Source of the DNA: CAIUGU01 sp031398625
GTDB taxonomy: Bacteria; Pseudomonadota; Gammaproteobacteria; Steroidobacterales; Steroidobacteraceae
Assembly: GCA_031398625.1 (NCBI GenBank)
Contig: JANNNQ010000144.1
Coordinates: 1-7,632 of the forward strand
Direction: 5' to 3'
Length of the DNA: 7,632 bases
The position numbers and the translations under genes are program-made. Positions within the stretch are counted from its first letter, which is position 1; the number at the start of each line of letters is the position of its first letter. Positions 6,004 to 7,632 of the stretch are shown in pieces. The notes below the pieces were generated by a model. The model did no database searches, was not told where the DNA came from, and saw only the letters and a program-made list of their open reading frames with translations.

Positions 6004-6033
6004 TATTCGTCGATTATTTGCCTTCGACGAATA
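6004..6033. promoter_or_regulatory. 30-bp inverted repeat, candidate AbiEi operator
   Basis: Perfect 10-bp arms TATTCGTCGA (6004-6013) and TCGACGAATA (6024-6033) flank a 10-base spacer and end 22 bases before the chosen AbiEi start. AbiEi antitoxins of characterised systems bind inverted repeats in their own promoter through the N-terminal winged helix. This repeat has the expected position and symmetry for such autoregulation. A matching promoter could not be fixed with confidence. Confidence 0.65.
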
Positions 6034-6055
6034 TATGGAACATACTCCGCCAATC

Positions 6056-6661
6056 ATGCGCCACGACACTCACACCCACCGCATCCTTGAACTCATCAGG
6101 AAGAAGGGAACGCTGCGCCCCAGCGATCTCGATGAAATCGGGGCCCCTCGCGTGATCCTCACGCGCATGACAGCCGACGGGCAACTCGAGAAAGCGGGGC
6201 GCGGCATCTACCGGCTGCCCGATAGCCAGGGTTCAGAGCATGAGAGCCTGACCACCATCGCAACCAAAGTCCCGCAGGCGGTCTTCTGCCTGCTCACGGC
6301 CCTGCAGTTCCATGAACTCACCACCCAACTGCCGCGACAGGTGTGGATCGCCATGCCCCGTGGCAGTCATACCCCCAGGATTGACTATCCGCCCCTCAAG
6401 ATGATCCAGTTTGCGGGTGAAGCCTACTCTGAGGGCATAGGCGTTTTTAAGCGCGATCAGGTCGAACTGCGCGTCTACAGTGTGGCCAAAACCATTGCCG
6501 ACTGTTTCAAACACCGCAACAAGATCGGGCTCGACGTCGCACTTGAGGCACTGAAGGAAGCACGAGCCAGGAAAAAGGCTTCCGCCGATGACCTGTGGCA
6601 CTTCGCCAAAATATGCCGCGTCGCGAACGTCATGCGCCCCTACCTCGAGTCGGTGGCGTGA
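6056..6661 (+). CDS. abiEi: AbiEi-type antitoxin / transcriptional repressor
   Basis: A 201-aa antitoxin of the AbiE (type IV) toxin-antitoxin and abortive-infection system. Residues 8-54 form the N-terminal winged helix (ILELIRKKGTLRPSDLDEIG, then LEKAGRGIYRL), which binds the operator. The C-terminal domain shows the family pattern VYSVAKTIADCFKHRNKIG (140-158) followed by DVALEALKEA (160-169). The frame is open back to 5879, but that stretch carries a REP-like repeat and the operator palindrome and has no family similarity. The ATG at 6056 gives the usual protein length and places the winged helix at the N-terminus. An ATG at 6035 is possible; neither has a strong ribosome binding site. 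The gene overlaps abiEii by a GTGA junction, indicating translational coupling. Confidence 0.88.
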   Translation: MRHDTHTHRILELIRKKGTLRPSDLDEIGAPRVILTRMTADGQLEKAGRGIYRLPDSQGSEHESLTTIATKVPQAVFCLLTALQFHELTTQLPRQVWIAMPRGSHTPRIDYPPLKMIQFAGEAYSEGIGVFKRDQVELRVYSVAKTIADCFKHRNKIGLDVALEALKEARARKKASADDLWHFAKICRVANVMRPYLESVA

Positions 6662-7560
6662 ACAAGGATCTCGCCGCATCCGTGCGGGCACGCCTGCTGA
6701 ACGTCGCCAAGGCCCAGGGGGCGGATTTCAACCAGGTCCTTGTGCGATTCGCCCTGGAGCGGATCCTCTACCGACTGAGCAAGTCGGCCCACGCCGATCA
6801 ATTCCTGCTCAAGGGGGCATTGCTGTTCACGATCTGGTATGACATGCCGCATCGGCCCACGCGCGATGCCGATCTTCTCGGCTTTGGGCCTGGCGACCTG
6901 GAATCAATCGCCCGTACATTCCGCGACATCGCCAGTGTCGAGGTTGAAGACGGCATCGTTTTCGATCCGGCAACGGTTAGCGTCGAAGAGATCCGCAAGG
7001 ATGCCGGGTACGCCGGCGCCCGGGTTCTGATTTCCGGTGAAATCGCCAGGGCCCGCTGCAGGACCCAGATCGACATCGGCTTCGGAGATGCCGTAACCCC
7101 GGGCCCGGTTCAGGCCGTCTACCCGGTGCTGCTTGAAGACTTGCCCGCTCCCCGGCTACGAACCTACCCGGTCTACACGGTGATCTCCGAAAAGCTCCAC
7201 GCCATCGCCGTGCTTGGCATGACCAATAGCCGCTTGAAGGATTACCTGGACCTGTCGGTGCTGCTCGATCGCGAAGCACTCAATGCCAGCACGTTGGCCA
7301 AGGCTATCGCGGCGACCTTCATCCGGCGAGGCACGCCGGTTCTGGTGGCGTTGCCGATTGGGCTGACGGATGAGTTTGCGACCGATTCATCGCGCCAGGC
7401 CATTTGGCTTGCGTTCCTCAAGAAGAACCAACTCGATGTTACACCGCTGCCCGAAGTGGTCACAACGCTTCGATCGAAGCTGGGGCCGGCGATCATTCAG
7501 GCTGTGAAATTGGCGGCCACGAAAACCGCAGATGAGCCCGGCAAGCAGGACTATTCGTAA
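6658..7560 (+). CDS. abiEii: AbiEii nucleotidyltransferase toxin
   Basis: A 300-aa toxin of the DNA polymerase beta-like nucleotidyltransferase superfamily. Related AbiEii/MenT enzymes halt growth by nucleotide transfer; MenT-type members modify tRNA 3' ends. Visible motifs, in order: LLKGALLFTIW (50-60), the metal-binding D70-x-D72 in RPTRDADLLG, a third acidic residue D139 in TQIDIGFGD, EKLHAI (178-183) and SRLKDYLDL (191-199), the KDxxDL motif of this family. All look intact, so the toxin is probably active. The start is the GTG at 6658, overlapping the antitoxin stop in GTGA; an earlier ATG at 6595 would add 21 unrelated residues inside abiEi. Substrate specificity cannot be read from the sequence. 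Confidence 0.92.
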   Translation: MNKDLAASVRARLLNVAKAQGADFNQVLVRFALERILYRLSKSAHADQFLLKGALLFTIWYDMPHRPTRDADLLGFGPGDLESIARTFRDIASVEVEDGIVFDPATVSVEEIRKDAGYAGARVLISGEIARARCRTQIDIGFGDAVTPGPVQAVYPVLLEDLPAPRLRTYPVYTVISEKLHAIAVLGMTNSRLKDYLDLSVLLDREALNASTLAKAIAATFIRRGTPVLVALPIGLTDEFATDSSRQAIWLAFLKKNQLDVTPLPEVVTTLRSKLGPAIIQAVKLAATKTADEPGKQDYS

Positions 7561-7567
7561 GACCGAT

Positions 7568-7632
7568 ACTTTCCGCACCTGGAATTCTGGAATTGAGGGA
7601 GAGGGTGAGCCACCATCCCTGACCGTTTACTC
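7568..7632 (+). repeat. Long direct repeat, copy 2 (cut by window end)
   Basis: Second copy of the repeat at 4329-4385, beginning 7 bases after the AbiEii stop. The 25-base core 7587-7611 is identical to 4340-4364. It differs by a tandem duplication of CTGGAATT (7579-7594) and scattered substitutions. The window stops within GTTTACTC, exactly where the TACTCAA operator-like array begins in copy 1, so that array may also be duplicated beyond the edge. Confidence 0.8.

Noticed and set aside
5879..6055. N-terminal extension of AbiEi by 59 codons
   Set aside because: The stretch contains a REP-like repeat and the 30-bp inverted repeat and has no AbiEi-family features; the ATG at 6056 gives the normal domain layout.
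6595..6657. Earlier ATG for AbiEii adding 21 residues
   Set aside because: It would lie wholly inside abiEi in another frame; the GTG at 6658 in a GTGA overlap is the usual coupling and begins where family similarity begins.
1..7632. CRISPR array, tRNA or rRNA genes
   Set aside because: No regularly spaced short direct repeats with unique spacers and no tRNA cloverleaf signatures were seen on either strand.

Overview
The window looks like part of a defence or accessory island from a GC-rich (by eye about 60% G+C) proteobacterium. That assignment is an inference from base composition, from protein-family flavour (AbiE, HigBA-like and PD-(D/E)XK/RecB-like proteins) and from REP-like sequences of the GGGGTCTGTCCC type. 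No housekeeping gene is present, so the species cannot be named.

Layout. (1) 1-769, minus strand: a two-gene toxin-antitoxin-like operon, with a 120-aa putative toxin followed by an XRE/HigA-like repressor. A possible third gene begins at 19 and runs off the left edge. (2) 770-1014: intergenic, holding the TA promoter and a hairpin that resembles an IS200/IS605-family end. (3) 1015-2585, plus strand: an ADP-ribosylglycohydrolase (DraG/ARH-like) and, 65 bp later, a RecB/Cas4-like PD-(D/E)XK nuclease with two CxxC pairs. (4) 2641-4278, minus strand: a NERD nuclease-related domain fused to a compact UvrD-like SF1 helicase, convergent with the nuclease. (5) 4279-4591: non-coding, with an operator-like triple heptamer, one copy of a long direct repeat and a REP-like hairpin. 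(6) 4592-5782, minus strand: an Orc1/Cdc6-like AAA+ ATPase with a C-terminal winged helix. (7) 5783-6055: a divergent control region rich in palindromes, with a second REP-like copy. (8) 6056-7560, plus strand: AbiEi antitoxin and AbiEii nucleotidyltransferase toxin, overlapping by a GTGA start-stop. (9) 7568-7632: a second copy of the direct repeat, cut by the window end.

How it may fit together. Two TA-type modules (HigBA-like and AbiE) bracket enzymes that act on ADP-ribose adducts and nucleic acids. The ATPase-AbiE block lies between two same-orientation copies of a roughly 60-bp repeat, as if it were a separable cassette. The ADP-ribosylglycohydrolase/nuclease pair and the NERD helicase are the best candidates for an incompletely described defence function. 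That is inference from neighbourhood; none of the sequences proves it.
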